Assembly (NCBI RefSeq): GCF_002865645.1
Contig: NW_020194628.1
Location: 868,001-932,000 of the forward strand
Origin: Hyaloscypha bicolor E
Taxonomy: Eukaryota; Ascomycota; Leotiomycetes; Helotiales; Hyaloscyphaceae
Length of the DNA stretch: 64,000 nt
Direction of reading: 5' to 3'
Both the position numbers and the translations under genes were made by a program. Position 1 is the first letter of the stretch. Each line of letters begins with the position of its first letter. Shown here in pieces: positions 15,186 through 28,800 of this stretch. A model generated the notes under the pieces. That model did no database searches, was not told where the DNA came from, and saw only the letters and a program-made list of their open reading frames with translations.

Positions 15186-18100
15186 ATACTTTATTTTTCT
15201 TTTATTATAAGTTAGAATTCAAATAGTATTTATTTTAAATACTTATATTTTTAAATATATAAGATTTCTATAAATCTTTTAAAATTATAAACTAGCCTAT
15301 TTTAGTTTAAAGAAGCTTTCTCGAGAATATTTCAGAAATTAAAATATTTATTATAATTTTTCCTAAAAATTAATATAATATAAATAATTCTGATTTATTT
15401 TCTTTCTATAAAATAAACTACTATTTTAAGTTTATATAAAAGTTTTAATTATTTCTCGAATTAAAATATAAGTACTTTTTATTTCTATTAAATTAGATAT
15501 AAAAAATAATAAATACTTTTAAATTAGACTATAATACTAGTTAAATAATAAAACTTCCTATATTTATTTTATAAATTTATAGCTTAAAATATATTATATT
15601 TAATAAGGCTTTTATATTTAATTACTTTATACTATAATAAAATATTCTAATATTATAATTAGAAAAGTTCTATTTTATAATTTTATTTATTATTTATAGA
15701 CTTTCTAGCTAATAAATTTTAGCTAATAACTAAAAAACTTATTTACTATTTTATTTAAAGTTTCTAGAAACAGGAAATTACTTTAATAAAAACTGAATAT
15801 TAAAAATAGATATAACTAATTAATCTGAATAAGAAGTTTATAATAAAAGTCTTTATATATAAGTAATTTCATATAATAAACTCAAGTTTCTATTTCTAGT
15901 TATATAAGTTATAATATATAATAAACTTAAAATTTTCTGGCTTATTAGAGCTTAGATTATTTTTAGAAGAATTAATAAGTTTTTCTAAATAGATTTATTA
16001 AGGCTTTAGTTTTTAAAGATATTAGTCTAGCTTTTTTATTTTTCCTTTAGATAATAATTTAGCTTTTAGAAATTATATATAAATATTAATAAAACAAATA
16101 TAGAAATATACTATATATATTTTCTAAATAGATTAGAATAGAACTTATAGAATTCTTGTAATATTTATATTAAATTTATAGTACTAGCTAGTAAAAACTT
16201 TAATAACTTTAATAAGACTTGAATTATAAATCTAGCTTTTAGATTTCTTATTTAACTTAAAAGTTAAATAATTTATAATAGGTTATTTATTATAAAATAT
16301 ATTATATTCTTTTCCTAAAAAATATTAAATACTTGTAATAGTTCGAATACTTTAAAGCCCTTAAAACTCTTTACAAGTTTCTAGTTTTAGAATATTTTTA
16401 TAACTAGCTAATTCTATAAAGTTATATAATTATACAATCTTTTATATTAATTTAAAGAAATTATATTTTTATATATAGCTATAATATTATTTTTAAAAAG
16501 CTTAGTATAAATAAACTTTTATAACCTAAATATTAGTTATTAAATAAGTTATTTAAGATTTCTTTATTTTTTAAATTCCCTAAATTATTCTTATATTATT
16601 TCTTATTATTTATATAAACCTTATTATTAAGATTATTCTCTTTAATATTCTCTAATTCTCGATTTACTATAATTATATTTTCTAGTCTCTATTTTATTTC
16701 TCGAATTACTTCTAATTACTTATTTCTTTTATAAGAAAACTTAATATTAAATAAAAGCTTTCTAATTCTTTTCTTATAAAGTTTAAGAATATAATAAAAA
16801 AACTAATATATTTTAATATAGTTTTAATCTAGCTTTGCTTTAAGCTTATTTATAATATATATAATACTAGTATTTTTAAGGAAGTTATATAAAGCTCTTT
16901 AATTTCGGGAATTTAATATATTATATAATTATATTTTATAGCTTTTTTTTTAAACTTAAAAAGTAATTATTTAATTATTTATATTAGAGAAGTACTATAA
17001 TAATAAACTTTCTAATAATAATTATATAGCTTTTCTAGAATTTTAGACTAGAAGTAATTAGCCTTTATTTACTAAAAATAGATTAGACTAATATTATAAA
17101 AAAAAAGCTATTAATCTATTAATAAAAAAGATATATATAAATAAATTAAATAGTAATTAAATTATAATAAGACTTTTTATTAAAGATACTTATATTATAA
17201 AAAGATTTAAAGAACTATTTCTAGGTTTTTATAAGTCTACTAGCTAAAGTATTTTATTATATCTTAATATACTAATTACTAGAGCTTGACTTATATAACT
17301 ACTATAAGTAATATCTTTTAGCCTTTATTAGCTTATAACTTTTTTAGAAAATAGCTCTATTTCCTAATATAAAGAAAATAAAACTTTAGAATAATAATTT
17401 ATATATAATTTATTATATTAATAAAAATACTTATTATTATTCGAGAATATATATTAATAATATTATAGATCTAAAAGCTATAATAAAATAACTTATTATA
17501 CTTATTTATAAACTAATATTAATCTAGCTTTTTTATAATAAATCTTTTATATTTCTAATTCTTATATTTATCTTATATCTTTATTTCTATTTTATCTAAT
17601 ATCCTAAATATTTATTATATTTTCTTATAAGATATAAATTTACTAGTATTTTTTTAGATCTAGTAATATATTCTTTTATAATTATATTAGATTAATTAAT
17701 TACTTTTTAGTTTCTTAAAAATAAATTCTTTAGCTTTTTTAAAAATATTAATATATTTAATATTAAATTAATTTTATTTTAACTAAAGCTTATAATAATA
17801 GCAAATTACTTTTAGAATATATATATTAAGTCTAGAATAATTAAGTTTATAATTAAAGATCCAAAATATATATTTAGGTAAATAGTTCTAATACTAAAAA
17901 AATATATATTATTTTAATTAGTTTCTTATTATAGAGATATCTTTTAAGCTTTATTTACTATTAATCTAAAAGAAATTTAGTATTCTATTATTATAGTTAA
18001 ATAATATAGCTAGTTTTATTAATATTAAATTCTTCTAATTATAAAATATATCTAATATTCTAAAAAGTTTTCTTTCAAATATAATAGAACTCTTTAATTT

Positions 18101-20035
18101 AAACTTAAAACTATTTCTATAATTAAGAATTAATTCTATTAGCTTCTATAGTATAATATAGTTTATAAGTTATAATAATAATAGTTTGAAATAAATAAAA
18201 AAAGAAAGAAAAAAATATATAATTCTTTAAATATTAGTTTATATTAATATAAAAACTCTATTTTTATATTTATATAAAATATAATATTATAATTACTAGA
18301 ATAATTATAATTATAATTTTATATAAAAATAACTTTATATTTTAGAGTTCCAAATATAATTTTATTTAAATATTATATTATTTAAATATACTATATCTAG
18401 ATTATTAAATAGTACTAATATTTTTATTCTTATATATAAAGAAAGCTTATTTTTAGTATTATATAACTATATAATTCCCTAAATTCGAGAAACTAATATA
18501 AAATTTAAAGAAGGCAATTTATTATTTATATAATTCTAAAGTTATCTAGACTTTCTAACCTAATTTATACTTTTTAAATTTAACTAGAAACTCTCTATTT
18601 ATACTCTAGTATTATACTATAATAAAGCTATAAATATAGCTTACTTAACTTATTTATTTAGCTCCAGAATTATATCTTATAATTCTCTATTATAAAAATA
18701 ATACTAATATAACAAATATTATTATTTATAAAATTAATTTTATCTTTATTTCTATTTACGAATTTATTATTACTTTATAAATTTATTCTTTTATATTTTT
18801 AAGTCTTTATAATATAAAAGTAATTTCGAATTTATAATTACTTTTCAGGAAAAAGATATTATAAAAAGACTTTTTTTTCCTTCTAATTAAGCCTTTTTCT
18901 TTTAATTATAATACTTATCTAATCTTTTCTTCACCTCTTTTCTTCTTTCTTTAAATATTATTTAAGTTTTTCTTTCTATTATAAGATAAATATAATTCTT
19001 TATTATATTACTAAAAAAGTTCTTAAAAAAATATATATATAATATATATAATATTAATAATATATATAATATTAATAATATATATAATATTAATAATTTA
19101 TATTTATCTAATAAAAATAAATAATATAATATAGCTTAAATATAAAAGCTTTAAGCTTTAAAAAACTATAAAGAAGTAATAAGTTATATTTTTCTTATAT
19201 AAAAGACTAGAATATAATACTAATTAAATATTAAAATAATAATTTATTAAATTTACTAAACTTTCTTTCTTTTTTAAATATTTTATAATCTCTTCTTATT
19301 ATTACTAATAAATAGTTCTATCTCGAGCTTTTTAATATCTCTAATAAGATAATATAAGTTATAAAGAATATTTATAAAATATTAGAAATTCGAGATATAA
19401 AGTTTTATTCTAGAAAGAAGCTAGCTAACTTAGATAATTCAAAGATTATAGTAAATCTAGAAGTAATATATAATTAAACTTGAAGCTATTTAGTACTTAT
19501 ATCTTATATTAATTATATAAAAAAAAACCTTAAAGGCCTATAATAAGAATATATATAAATTTAAAGTAAATTTAACCGAGTTTATTATAACTATAAATAG
19601 AATAATAGTAATAGAATATATATCTTATATTACTTTAATATAATACTAAAAAATCTAGTTTCTTTCAAGTTAGCCTCTATAAAACCTTAATTTTCAAAAC
19701 TATAAACGTCTTTAAAATAGAATAATAAAGTAAAGAAAATTAATAAATAGAAAAAGAGAGAGAAAGAATAAGAATAAAAATAAAAATAAAAATAAAGAGA
19801 ATAATAGAGATAAAAATAATTCGAGTATTATAAGAAATAATAATAAGAATAATAATAGTAAGAAAGATATATTTTATAATCTATAGAATTTACTATATAG
19901 ACTATATAAGTTAAAGGAGAATTAATAATAGTTAAGAAGAGGGGCAGGGGTAAGAGTAAGATAGAGGCAGGTATTAGAGATATTATAATAGAGATAAATA
20001 TAAATATTAGTATATTTAGCAATTATAAATGGCTT

Positions 20036-21290
20036 TATTTTAGCTATCTCTATATAAATATATATCCGAGTATAATAGTATCATATATACAGAATACGGT
20101 ATTTTGGTTACAGGCGATTTTTGGTAGGGTGCGTACGTACCATAAATCAGATATTAAAGGTCGAAAACCGGATTCGAAAATCGCTTAATCACTTGATCCT
20201 TATCGCTTTCCGTATGGACCACTTTACCTGACTGCTTCCACCGCCACCGCCCAATGAGATGTTGATGAGATTGTACACAAAACATTCCAAACAAAACTTT
20301 CTTCGGTTCCCTTTGCTCTTAAAGCGTATTTGCAGCCTGAAGGCAGGCTAGAGCCCAAATGCCGGGTCCTACTCGGCTATCATCGGCTTCGCTAAGCAAA
20401 TTCATTCGAAGAAATGCAAAGGAGCTTCCAGTTTTAGAATCTTCTACTGGCATTGCTCAGGGGATTGCTCCGGGGATTGCTCCAGGAACTTGCCCCGAGG
20501 ATTTCCCGGGAGGTCGCCCACCCCTAATTACCAAAACCAATTTTCACCATATAACAACATAAAATAAGAGAAAAAAGCTTATATTTGCAATATATGACTT
20601 AGTTATAAAAGCTCCAGAAGTTGTGGGGGTTCTCTTAGCTAGAGCCTAATAGAAATCGCTATCTAAAAGAAAAGCTGGTCCAAATGACATAATACAGCAC
20701 ACTCCAAATTTTGCTACCCAAATAGTGGATTAGCCTTGTACCTATTGGCTAATAACATGCTCCCCTCTCGTATTTGCAATGCCCGTAATGGAATTGCAAT
20801 TGGTCGATTCTCCCACTATGGGTTTGGTGTTATGCAGCCAGCCTTGCTCCAGATCGAAGCTACCTGCTTACGGCGGAAGCTAGCGGATAAGGCCTCAAGG
20901 CCCCAAGGCCCGTGCCTTTCAAGTTCGCATTCGCGTCGGGTATTCGTGCTTCTGACTTCCATATAACCATGGAAATAAGTATAACTCAATGGAATTACCC
21001 TTACTATTTACGAGGATTTGCCTCGAGAGATAGCTTTTAGAGATACCTTGAACCAGACAAGGTTTATATGTAATTATACTATTCCTTCTCTCGCAACTGA
21101 CTCCAGATAGCAACTTATTAGCTAACTTCTCGGCTAGCTTTAACAGGCACTGCACCCAAGCTATTAACTATTACAAGAAAATACTGAGAGTTCAACTACT
21201 TCTAATAGAGAAAATAATGTCAAGCCTACCTTAAGATGCCCTGATTCCGATTACTCAAAGCCGCCGAGGTATAATAAAAAGAATAAACTA
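20036..21290. other. Normal-composition island without recognisable gene
   Basis: Base composition switches abruptly from about 20,036 to roughly 45% GC and back to RIP-like AT after about 21,290. Only short frames exist (67, 76 and 78 codons) and none shows a recognisable domain, signal peptide or convincing splice pattern. A small direct repeat built on ggggattgctcc occurs near 20,460-20,485. The absence of RIP suggests single-copy DNA, or DNA inserted after RIP acted. I see no TIR pair at its edges. Confidence 0.5.
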
Positions 21291-23160
21291 CTATACTACT
21301 TCAAATTATATATATTTCTTTTTAGTAAGTCTTTAAAGTATATAAGGCAACTAATAGAATATATTAGATATAGTCTGCAATATAAAATATAGTTATAATT
21401 TGATATTTAATTATATCTATAAGTTTAATAAATATCTTAAAGAGTGCCCTATATAGAAATTCAAAGATATCTAGATATTGGGTCTAAAGAAGCAGCTATA
21501 TTTAGATACTTTAGAGAAACTAAATATATAGCTAAAGAAGTAACTAGACAAGTTCTTTAGGCCTTCTGAAAATTTTAGATAGAATTCTAATATAAAATAG
21601 AAGCCAGACTTATAGTTAAGCTAATATAACTAAATCTAGTAATAAACTATCTAGTATATTCAGGAATCTGAAGTATAAATACAAAATAGAAAGTATTAAT
21701 CCGTCTTATATAATAATAGTAAAAGCCAGTCTCTTAAGTAGAAATAAAAAGCAATTATATCTAGTTCGAGAATAATTAATTAAAAAAGATATTATTTTAT
21801 TCTAAAGCCAAATTAACTATATTATTTAATATAATATACTCGATTCTATTTTACTATATAAGTTATAGTTCTTCTAGCTATAGCTAACTAAATATATTCT
21901 TTCTAGATACTAATAATATAGTAAATACTACCGGAAATAGAAATAATCCTAAAATAACTCAGGTTATTAATTTAATCTCTTATTTATATTCTAATAAATT
22001 AACTAATAATATACTATTAATAGAAAGTATTAATAGCCTCGATTTTATAACTTCGAAAAGAAATAATATAGACTATATATAATTACTTCAGATAAATAAT
22101 ACAGAAAATTAATCTTAATATCGAGTTAAAGCTCTATAAAGCAAGTTTAATACTTGTAATCTAATATTATAAGTATTATAATACCGGGCTCTAAGCTTAG
22201 AAAATAAAGTAGAATAGCTTCTAATCCGAGAATTCTAAACTAAAGAGAAAAGCTTATATATATAGAAGCTTTAGTATTCTAAATACTAGCCAGCTGTATA
22301 CGTTATCGCGGTCACGTGACGCTAAATTTCCTAGTAAAGCGGTAGAGTATAATAATGGAACTACTTTATAATATCTAATTAGTATAACTCTAAAATATAA
22401 TAATAGAACTATTTTATAATATCTAATTAGTATAACTCTAGAGTATTTAATATAGAAAGTGGGAATTAGAGCCTTATATTAAATAATTAGAATTGATTTA
22501 ATAGTATTTCAAATATATTTCTTAATAATTCAATCTATAATAGCTAAATCTTTATCTAGAAAAATTAGAAATATTCTCAAATAAGATCCTAAAATCTATA
22601 TTAGATATATTATAATAAAGACGAATTTTAAATTTACTATAAATCTTATTTGATTTATTATAAATATTACTAATATTATATATATTAAAATTTATTTATA
22701 TTTTTATAATAAGTTTCTTTATTACTTTCTTAAATCTTCTAGTATAATAAAAGAATTCTAGCTTTACTAGTATCTCTAATAACGAAATCTTTTTGTTTTA
22801 TACTTATATTAAAAACTATTATAGAGCTTATATTCGAGAAGCTTATATTAAATATAAAATTTATATTAAAGGAGTTTATAAAGAACTTATAAAAGCTTTT
22901 ATAAATAAGAGAAAGTTTAAGCTCTTTCTTTATTATAATTACTATTATATATTTCTCTATTCTATATTTGAATTTAAATATACTAGAAGCTATTAGAAAT
23001 TTATAGAAATAAATAAATTAGTAATTTAAATATATTTTTATTTATAAAATTATAATATTTAGTTTAAGTTTCTATATTTTATTAGAATAATATATTATAT
23101 TTTTAGTTTATTTACTTTTTCGAAATTACTTATAATAGCTTTATAATTACTATTTTACTT
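21291..23160. repeat. RIP-degraded AT-rich sequence
   Basis: Stop-laden AT-rich DNA with no recognisable gene. It includes the tandem duplication at 22,347-22,442 and a short less-mutated patch around 22,290-22,330 containing gtcacgtgac. A 67-codon frame at 22,793-22,996 is low-complexity Tyr/Ile/Lys sequence, typical of chance openings in AT-rich DNA. Confidence 0.6.
22347..22442. repeat. Tandem duplication, two 48-bp units
   Basis: Two adjacent 48-bp copies beginning gagtataataatggaac and aaatataataatagaac. They differ only at a few G/A and C/T positions, so the duplication appears to predate or accompany RIP. Confidence 0.8.
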
Positions 23161-24786
23161 GAGTTTAGTTTACTAGATCTACTATAATTAATTTCGGGTT
23201 AATCTATATAATATTAAGTTATTTTTCTCTTTTATATTATTTATATTCGAACTATTCTAAATAATTAGCTTTTAGAACTCTATAAAAAAACGGGTTATAT
23301 AAGAAATACTAGAATCTTTCTTTTCTAGAAAATTATATATTAAAATATAATTATATTCAAATTCTTAGAACTAAACTTAAGATAATAAAAAGAATATTCG
23401 AATACTTTTCTTTATATTTTAATAGTTCTGAAATATAAGAAGCTTTTATTATAATTTTTTAAAATTCGGGAAAAAATCTAAAGCTAGTAATTCTATAAAA
23501 AGTACCAAGAAAAAACTCTAGCCTTATATTACTTTTTTTCTTCTTTCTTTATTACTATAGATTCTTTTTACTTTTATACTTCCTATAAATAGAACCGGCC
23601 TGCTTTTAACTTTATTATAGAACAGGCTAAGCTATATAAGACTTACTTTTACTATTAAGTTTATATTTTTTTCTTTTCTTAATTTAACTAATTCGTTAAT
23701 AGACTCGAAATATTTCTAATTATATTTAGTAATATCTTATTTTATAAAAACTTAATTCTAATACTTTTTCTATTTCTTAGTAATAATAATAATTAGTTAT
23801 AAATATTTCTATAAATAAACTAGCCTTATAATACTAGTAATAGATTTATTAATTATTTATTATAGCTCTAGTTAATATCTTAAAAAATATTTCTATAGAT
23901 TTATTTACTATATAGCCTTCTAGCTTTCTCTTATATTTCTAGCTAGCTTTTATATATATAACTAGTTTATTTATAGATTACTATATAGTTTACAGAGCCT
24001 TTTATTTTAATTATATAAATAATTTATATAATACTATTATAAGATTTATATAATCCGGATACTATTATATAACTAGTTTTTATTTATATAAGAATATTAA
24101 AACTCGTATTCTTTATTTATAAGCTTTTACTTATATACTTTATTTATATACTTCTTATTTATAATTATTCTCTTAATAGCCTGCTTATATTACTACTATA
24201 AATACTAAATCTGCCTTATCTCTTTAATTTTTAAATCCTTATATATATACTATAAAGAGAGATATTAGATCCTGTAATTTGCCTATAATTCGGACTACTA
24301 TTCGATATATAAGTATATTTATCTAATAATTAGCTTCTCTTTTAACCGGGCCTTCTTATAGGTATATATATATTCTGTATACTATATATAGAGGCATAAT
24401 TCTTATTATAGATAAAGAGGCAAGCCGGTTTTATAAGAGGGACAAGTATAACGATTTATACAAGTATAATAGGTAGTAAAGAAGGTCTTATAGGTATGAA
24501 TACAGGAAAAGAAGAGAAAGTAAAGGTAGTTAGATATATAAGAGTAATGGATATAAGGGGAATTTATAGAGAGCTGGGGTGTAATGCGAGAGCAAATTAA
24601 GAGCTTTCGAAAGGGAGAGAAGTATTATAAGGGCCTGTATTAGTAGTAGGTAGGCTATACAGGCCTGTAAGAGGGTTCTATAAGTATAAGAGAGGGCCTA
24701 GAGGATTCTGCGGATATAGGAGGGAGCTTATAAGAGAGCTTGTAAATAGAGAAGAGCTTAGTAGAGGGTTCGTAAGGGGAAGAGAG

Positions 24787-24794
24787 CTAGGAAG
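24787..24794 (+). repeat. 8-bp target site duplication (left) of hAT element
   Basis: CTAGGAAG directly left of the terminal inverted repeat, identical to 25,798-25,805. Confidence 0.9.
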
Positions 24795-25797
24795 CAGGCT
24801 CGGCAACGATTGGCGTTTTGCACTATCGATAACAATCGATGCCGCAATCGTAAGGTATCGATTGTAATCGATAGTGCAATCGATTGTTTAGCGAGCTAAT
24901 CCCTACATACGTATGATTTTACCCCTTTTCTAATGCCAGAAGATCCAGGAGTTTAGTAGAGTACTATACTATATATAATAAAGGTAAGGCTCTCTCTTAT
25001 TTACTTATTTAAAGAAAGTATCTAGAACTCTACTCCTTTTCTAGTCTCGGCTTCAAGCCTCCCCCTATTCTAGGTAGCTTACCGTACGACAAGCCCCTGA
25101 AAAGACTCCCTCTGGCTCATCGCTCATTCGTACTATTGAGAGGATATTAATAGCTATCCCTGCGTCCGGTAAGACATAGTCCATACTAGTAAGGGGGCCT
25201 GTCACGATTTACCCTACCAAAAATCGGCCACGCTCACATATTACTGCCCCTCCTTCCTTTTCGCTCAGCATTTACTATTACTTAAAATATTTACTCTCTC
25301 TTTAATTCTTCTCTCTCTCTCTCTCTATAAAAGTATAAAAGTAAGAGGGGGGATTAGGGGATATCAAATTCAAGTAGTTAAAAGCCTTGGTTCTCATTAT
25401 TAAAGGCGGGGAAAGGCCCCTTAATATAGTACAAATCCACTAGTCTCCCACTAGCCCCCCCATACGCTAGCTGCCTTAGGCCCATAAGCTTGGCAACTTT
25501 TAATGGGGGGAGGGGTTAAGAGGGCGAGTATATAAAAGTAAAAAGCATAAGTGGAGAGAGAAAGTGAGAAGTGAGCTTCGAGGCTTGTGGGTCGCGAGGA
25601 AAAGGGAGCCCTATAATTATAGGCTCCTTATCGCTAAATTATAGGCTATAGGTACTAAAAATTTAGTGCTTAGCTTTCGTGGGGTGCGGGGTAATAATCG
25701 TTTAGTAATCGATTACCAATCGATTACAATCGATAGCTAATCAATAGTGCACACAATCGATTACTAATCGATTGCTCAGCAATCGTTGCCGAGCCTG
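24795..25797. mobile_element. Non-autonomous hAT-type DNA transposon, 1003 bp
   Basis: Perfect 18-bp terminal inverted repeats (CAGGCTCGGCAACGATTG at 24,795-24,812; its reverse complement at 25,780-25,797) are flanked by a perfect 8-bp duplication CTAGGAAG. An 8-bp target duplication with termini beginning CAGG is the hallmark of the hAT superfamily. Both subterminal regions are packed with AATCGATT-type motifs (24,825-24,893 and 25,695-25,775), which in hAT elements are usually transposase-binding sites. The interior encodes no transposase. It is inserted in repeat R1: R2 shows the uninterrupted arrangement. The element escapes RIP, so it is either young or too short or low-copy to be targeted. 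Confidence 0.88.
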
Positions 25798-25805
25798 CTA
25801 GGAAG
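25798..25805 (+). repeat. 8-bp target site duplication (right) of hAT element
   Basis: CTAGGAAG directly right of the terminal inverted repeat, identical to 24,787-24,794. Confidence 0.9.
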
Positions 25806-28800
25806 GCTTAACGGACAAGGAAGGAAGCTTGACGGGCTTGCAGGACGGCTGGAGGGAGTTTCCGGGTGAGAATAAGGCTTGGAAGGGTTTGCGAGAGGAA
25901 AGGGAGGGCTTTGCGGGTAGGAGTGAGGCTTGGGAGGGTTTGCGGGAGGAAGGAGAGGGCTCTATAAGCAGGAATAAGGCTTAGGAAAGTTTGCAGGAGA
26001 AAAGAGAGAGCTTTACAGGCGAAAATACAGATAATAAGGGGCTTGCAGAAGTAAGTGAGGCTTGGAAGAGCCCGTAAGAGACCTAAGAGAGCCTGTAAAA
26101 GTAATACTACTTCTCTTATAATCGAAAAAAGCCTCTTATAGACTTTAGCCAGTTCTTTATATATAATATATACCGGGAACGGAACAAGAAAGTAAACCGG
26201 ATCTAGTATATAAAGCAAAAAGCTAAAGATTTAAATAAAAGTTCTTAAAAAAACTAATTTCCTATATATTTATATATTATATTAGTATAAGTTTACGAGT
26301 ATAATATAGCTGTATTTAATAAAGGTAGGATTTAAAAGGGCTTATATAAGAGAAAAGAAAGTATTATAGATATAATTAAAAACTCTAGTAATTTATAAAG
26401 AGAAATAAGAAGCTTTAGAAATAAAGTAAGCTTTAGAATAGCCTATAAAGAGAAATAAAGAGCTTTATAAATAGAAATAAGCTTTAAAGAGGCCTATAAA
26501 AGAAAAGAGAGAATTCTATATATAATTAGAGAATATAATAGTTTATAAAGAAAAAGAGAAAGAGAGAACTTTATATCTAAAGAAAAAGCTATTCTTTTAA
26601 TCTAGAATCGAGATTAGAGTAAAATTAAAAACTAGTTCTAAAGCTTATATAGAGCTATTAGACTTGAATTTTAATAAAGTAGTTCTAATCTTATTATTTT
26701 AAAGTCTATTATAAGAAAAGTAATATAATACTTCCTTTAATTTATAAGTCTTTTTTATATTTTTCTTATTTCTTTATAGATAATAATCTATTTTACTAAG
26801 CTTTTTAGATAAATATTTAAATATATAATTATATTTTTATTTTTATATTAGTTAAATATAAGAAAAATACACGAATTAATTTCTTTTATAAAATCTAGTA
26901 TTTTTAGATTTATAATAAGCTCTTTTATTTTTAAGACTTATTATAACTTGCTTTATATATTAAATTCTTTTTTATATAGCTTTTCTTTTATAATCCGCTT
27001 TTTATAACTAATATATAAGCTACTAACTTCTTTTATTTAAATTATATAATTCTTTTATAATTTATAAATATATTTACGAATTATAATCCGTTTATTATAA
27101 TCTATAAAATAGCTTATAAGTATCTTATAAGCTAGTAAACCGATTTCCGGATCTTATTTAATTTATAAATATATTTAATTCTCGAATTAGATACTAATTA
27201 TTATTATAAGAATTTTCTAATAAATAATAAAGTTATTATTCTTATTTCAGATAAATATATAAATATAAACTATTATAATCTAGTATTTATAATTTATAAA
27301 ATAAATATTATATATATAATATATATCTTATTTTATTATATCTTATTTTTCTTATATAATAACTCAAACTATAATAGAATCTATTAGTAAATATAGCTCG
27401 AGTAATAAGTTTTTTACTAATATTATTTTTATATTTATCTAGTCTTTTTTTTACTTTTTTATACTAATTATTTCTTTAGTAATATATTATTAATATATAT
27501 ATTACTTATAAGATTATTTTACTTAATTAGCTTTATTTATATTAGTGAAATATTTATATAAGTAATATTAGCTATTATTTTATTTTCTTATTAAGTTTTA
27601 TAAATAGTAATTATTTTATATAATAGCTTTTTTAAAACTTAATAGCTATTATATAATATTTTAGTAAATTAAGCTTTTTTATTATTTTTATAACTAATTT
27701 ATACTAGTCTGAAATTATAAATTATTTCTTAAATAAATAATAAGTAATTAATTATTTGGATTTTCTTTATTAGATTTTTATTTTAAAAATATAAAAGCTT
27801 CTTATAAATTTTAAGAATTATTTTTTTAGATAATATACGGGTTATATTTATATAATTAAATACTAGAAATATAATTTCTTATATATATACTTGCTTTTAT
27901 TTCTTAGAAAAAATACTATTTTCTTAATTTCTAATTTAGTTAATAAAATTATTTATATTAAGCTTTTAGATTTATTATAGAATTCTATAAATAAATTTAT
28001 AGCTATAATTACTAGCTAGATATTTTATAAGCTATATAGCCTTAATAATAATTCAAAAGCTTTATATATAATTTATAAGATATTTATAGTTTTATTTATA
28101 TATTAGAAGAGGTTTCCTAAAATATTTATAGCTATAATAATAATTTATAAAAATAGATATTTCAAATATTAATATTAAAATAATAGTTATATATTTATAA
28201 TTTATAAACTAGGCTTTTTAGATTAGAAAGTTATTTATAATAATTATTAGAATATTTTACATAACTTATATCTTTTCTAAAAGTTTTACTTATATATTAA
28301 TATTAAGATTTATATATTTATATAAGTAATTAAATATATCTATAAATATATTTATAAGAAAATAGATTATATAATTATTATTATTTCGGGAATAAATAAT
28401 AAGATTATCTAGTATTTCTAGACTCGATATATAGGCTCTATAAAAGCTTTCTAGTATTTATTTAAATATTTAATATATTAGAAGCTTTCTCTAGTTTAAT
28501 ATCTTATAATCTATTTTCCTAAATAATATATAATCTGTTTTATAGCTAATTTCTTATCTAAATAAATTATAGACCGGGCTATAAATATTTATTTAATTTT
28601 AATAGCCTTTTTTAAATATATTATAATATATAAGAATAGCTATTAATATCTATATTACAAGTTCTTATAGTACTTTATATAAGTTATTAAAACTCGAATA
28701 TAGAAATACTATAAGTAAAAATATAATATTAGCTATATTTATTATTATAATCTGGTTTCAAGCAAATAGTTTTATTTATAGCTTTTACTAATAATTATAT

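Larger units (their letters stand above)
1..20035. repeat. RIP-degraded AT-rich isochore
   Basis: This stretch is almost entirely A and T with dense stops in all frames; no open frame longer than about 60 codons exists before 19.8 kb. CpA and TpG are nearly absent, while C survives mainly in CpT, CpC and CpG contexts. That is the dinucleotide footprint of repeat-induced point mutation, which converts CpA to TpA in repeated DNA in ascomycetes. The stretch holds a gypsy element (own entry) and further unassigned repeat DNA. No functional gene is expected here. The right edge is sharp: base composition becomes normal at about 20,036. Confidence 0.9.
13286..20035. repeat. Unassigned RIP-degraded repeat sequence
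   Basis: AT-rich and stop-laden throughout. On the minus strand, basic stretches around 17.5-17.9 kb vaguely resemble the region between endonuclease and reverse transcriptase of a fungal LINE, but no catalytic motif could be read, so no call is made. Nothing else is recognisable apart from the two tandem repeats listed separately. Confidence 0.5.
24415..26695 (+). repeat. Repeat R, copy R1 (contains hAT element)
   Basis: Starts near the motif gcaagccggtttt and ends near tagttctaatctta; the same start and end recur in R2 (31,352-32,402). Its length without the hAT insertion is about 1.27 kb. The central part carries GC-rich minisatellite units of about 51 bp (25,808-26,100), which give a repetitive 136-codon frame on the minus strand that I regard as a by-product. 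R copies lie on both sides of Helitron copy 1 in direct orientation, and one truncated copy (R3) is inverted. It could be a solo LTR of about 1.1-1.3 kb or a non-autonomous element; no TIR or target duplication was found. Confidence 0.6.

Noticed and set aside
15300..18700. Minus-strand LINE (Tad-like) element
   Set aside because: Some basic stretches resemble LINE linkers, but no endonuclease, reverse transcriptase or RNase H motif could be read even allowing for RIP stops.
20110..20126. 16-bp match CGATTTTTGGTAGGGT shared with the reverse strand near 25,210-25,226
   Set aside because: One 16-mer match is close to chance expectation for a window this size, and no inverted partner or target duplication accompanies it.
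22310..22325. gtcacgtgac palindrome as an element terminus or transcription factor site
   Set aside because: Similar CACGTGAC motifs occur near 36,421, 47,545, 56,550 and 63,636 without a shared structure; too short to interpret.
25808..26218. 136-codon minus-strand frame with repeated Leu/Pro/Ser-rich segments
   Set aside because: It is a translation of the GC-rich 51-bp units of repeat R1; the matching units in R3 open frames in several phases, so coding is not supported.
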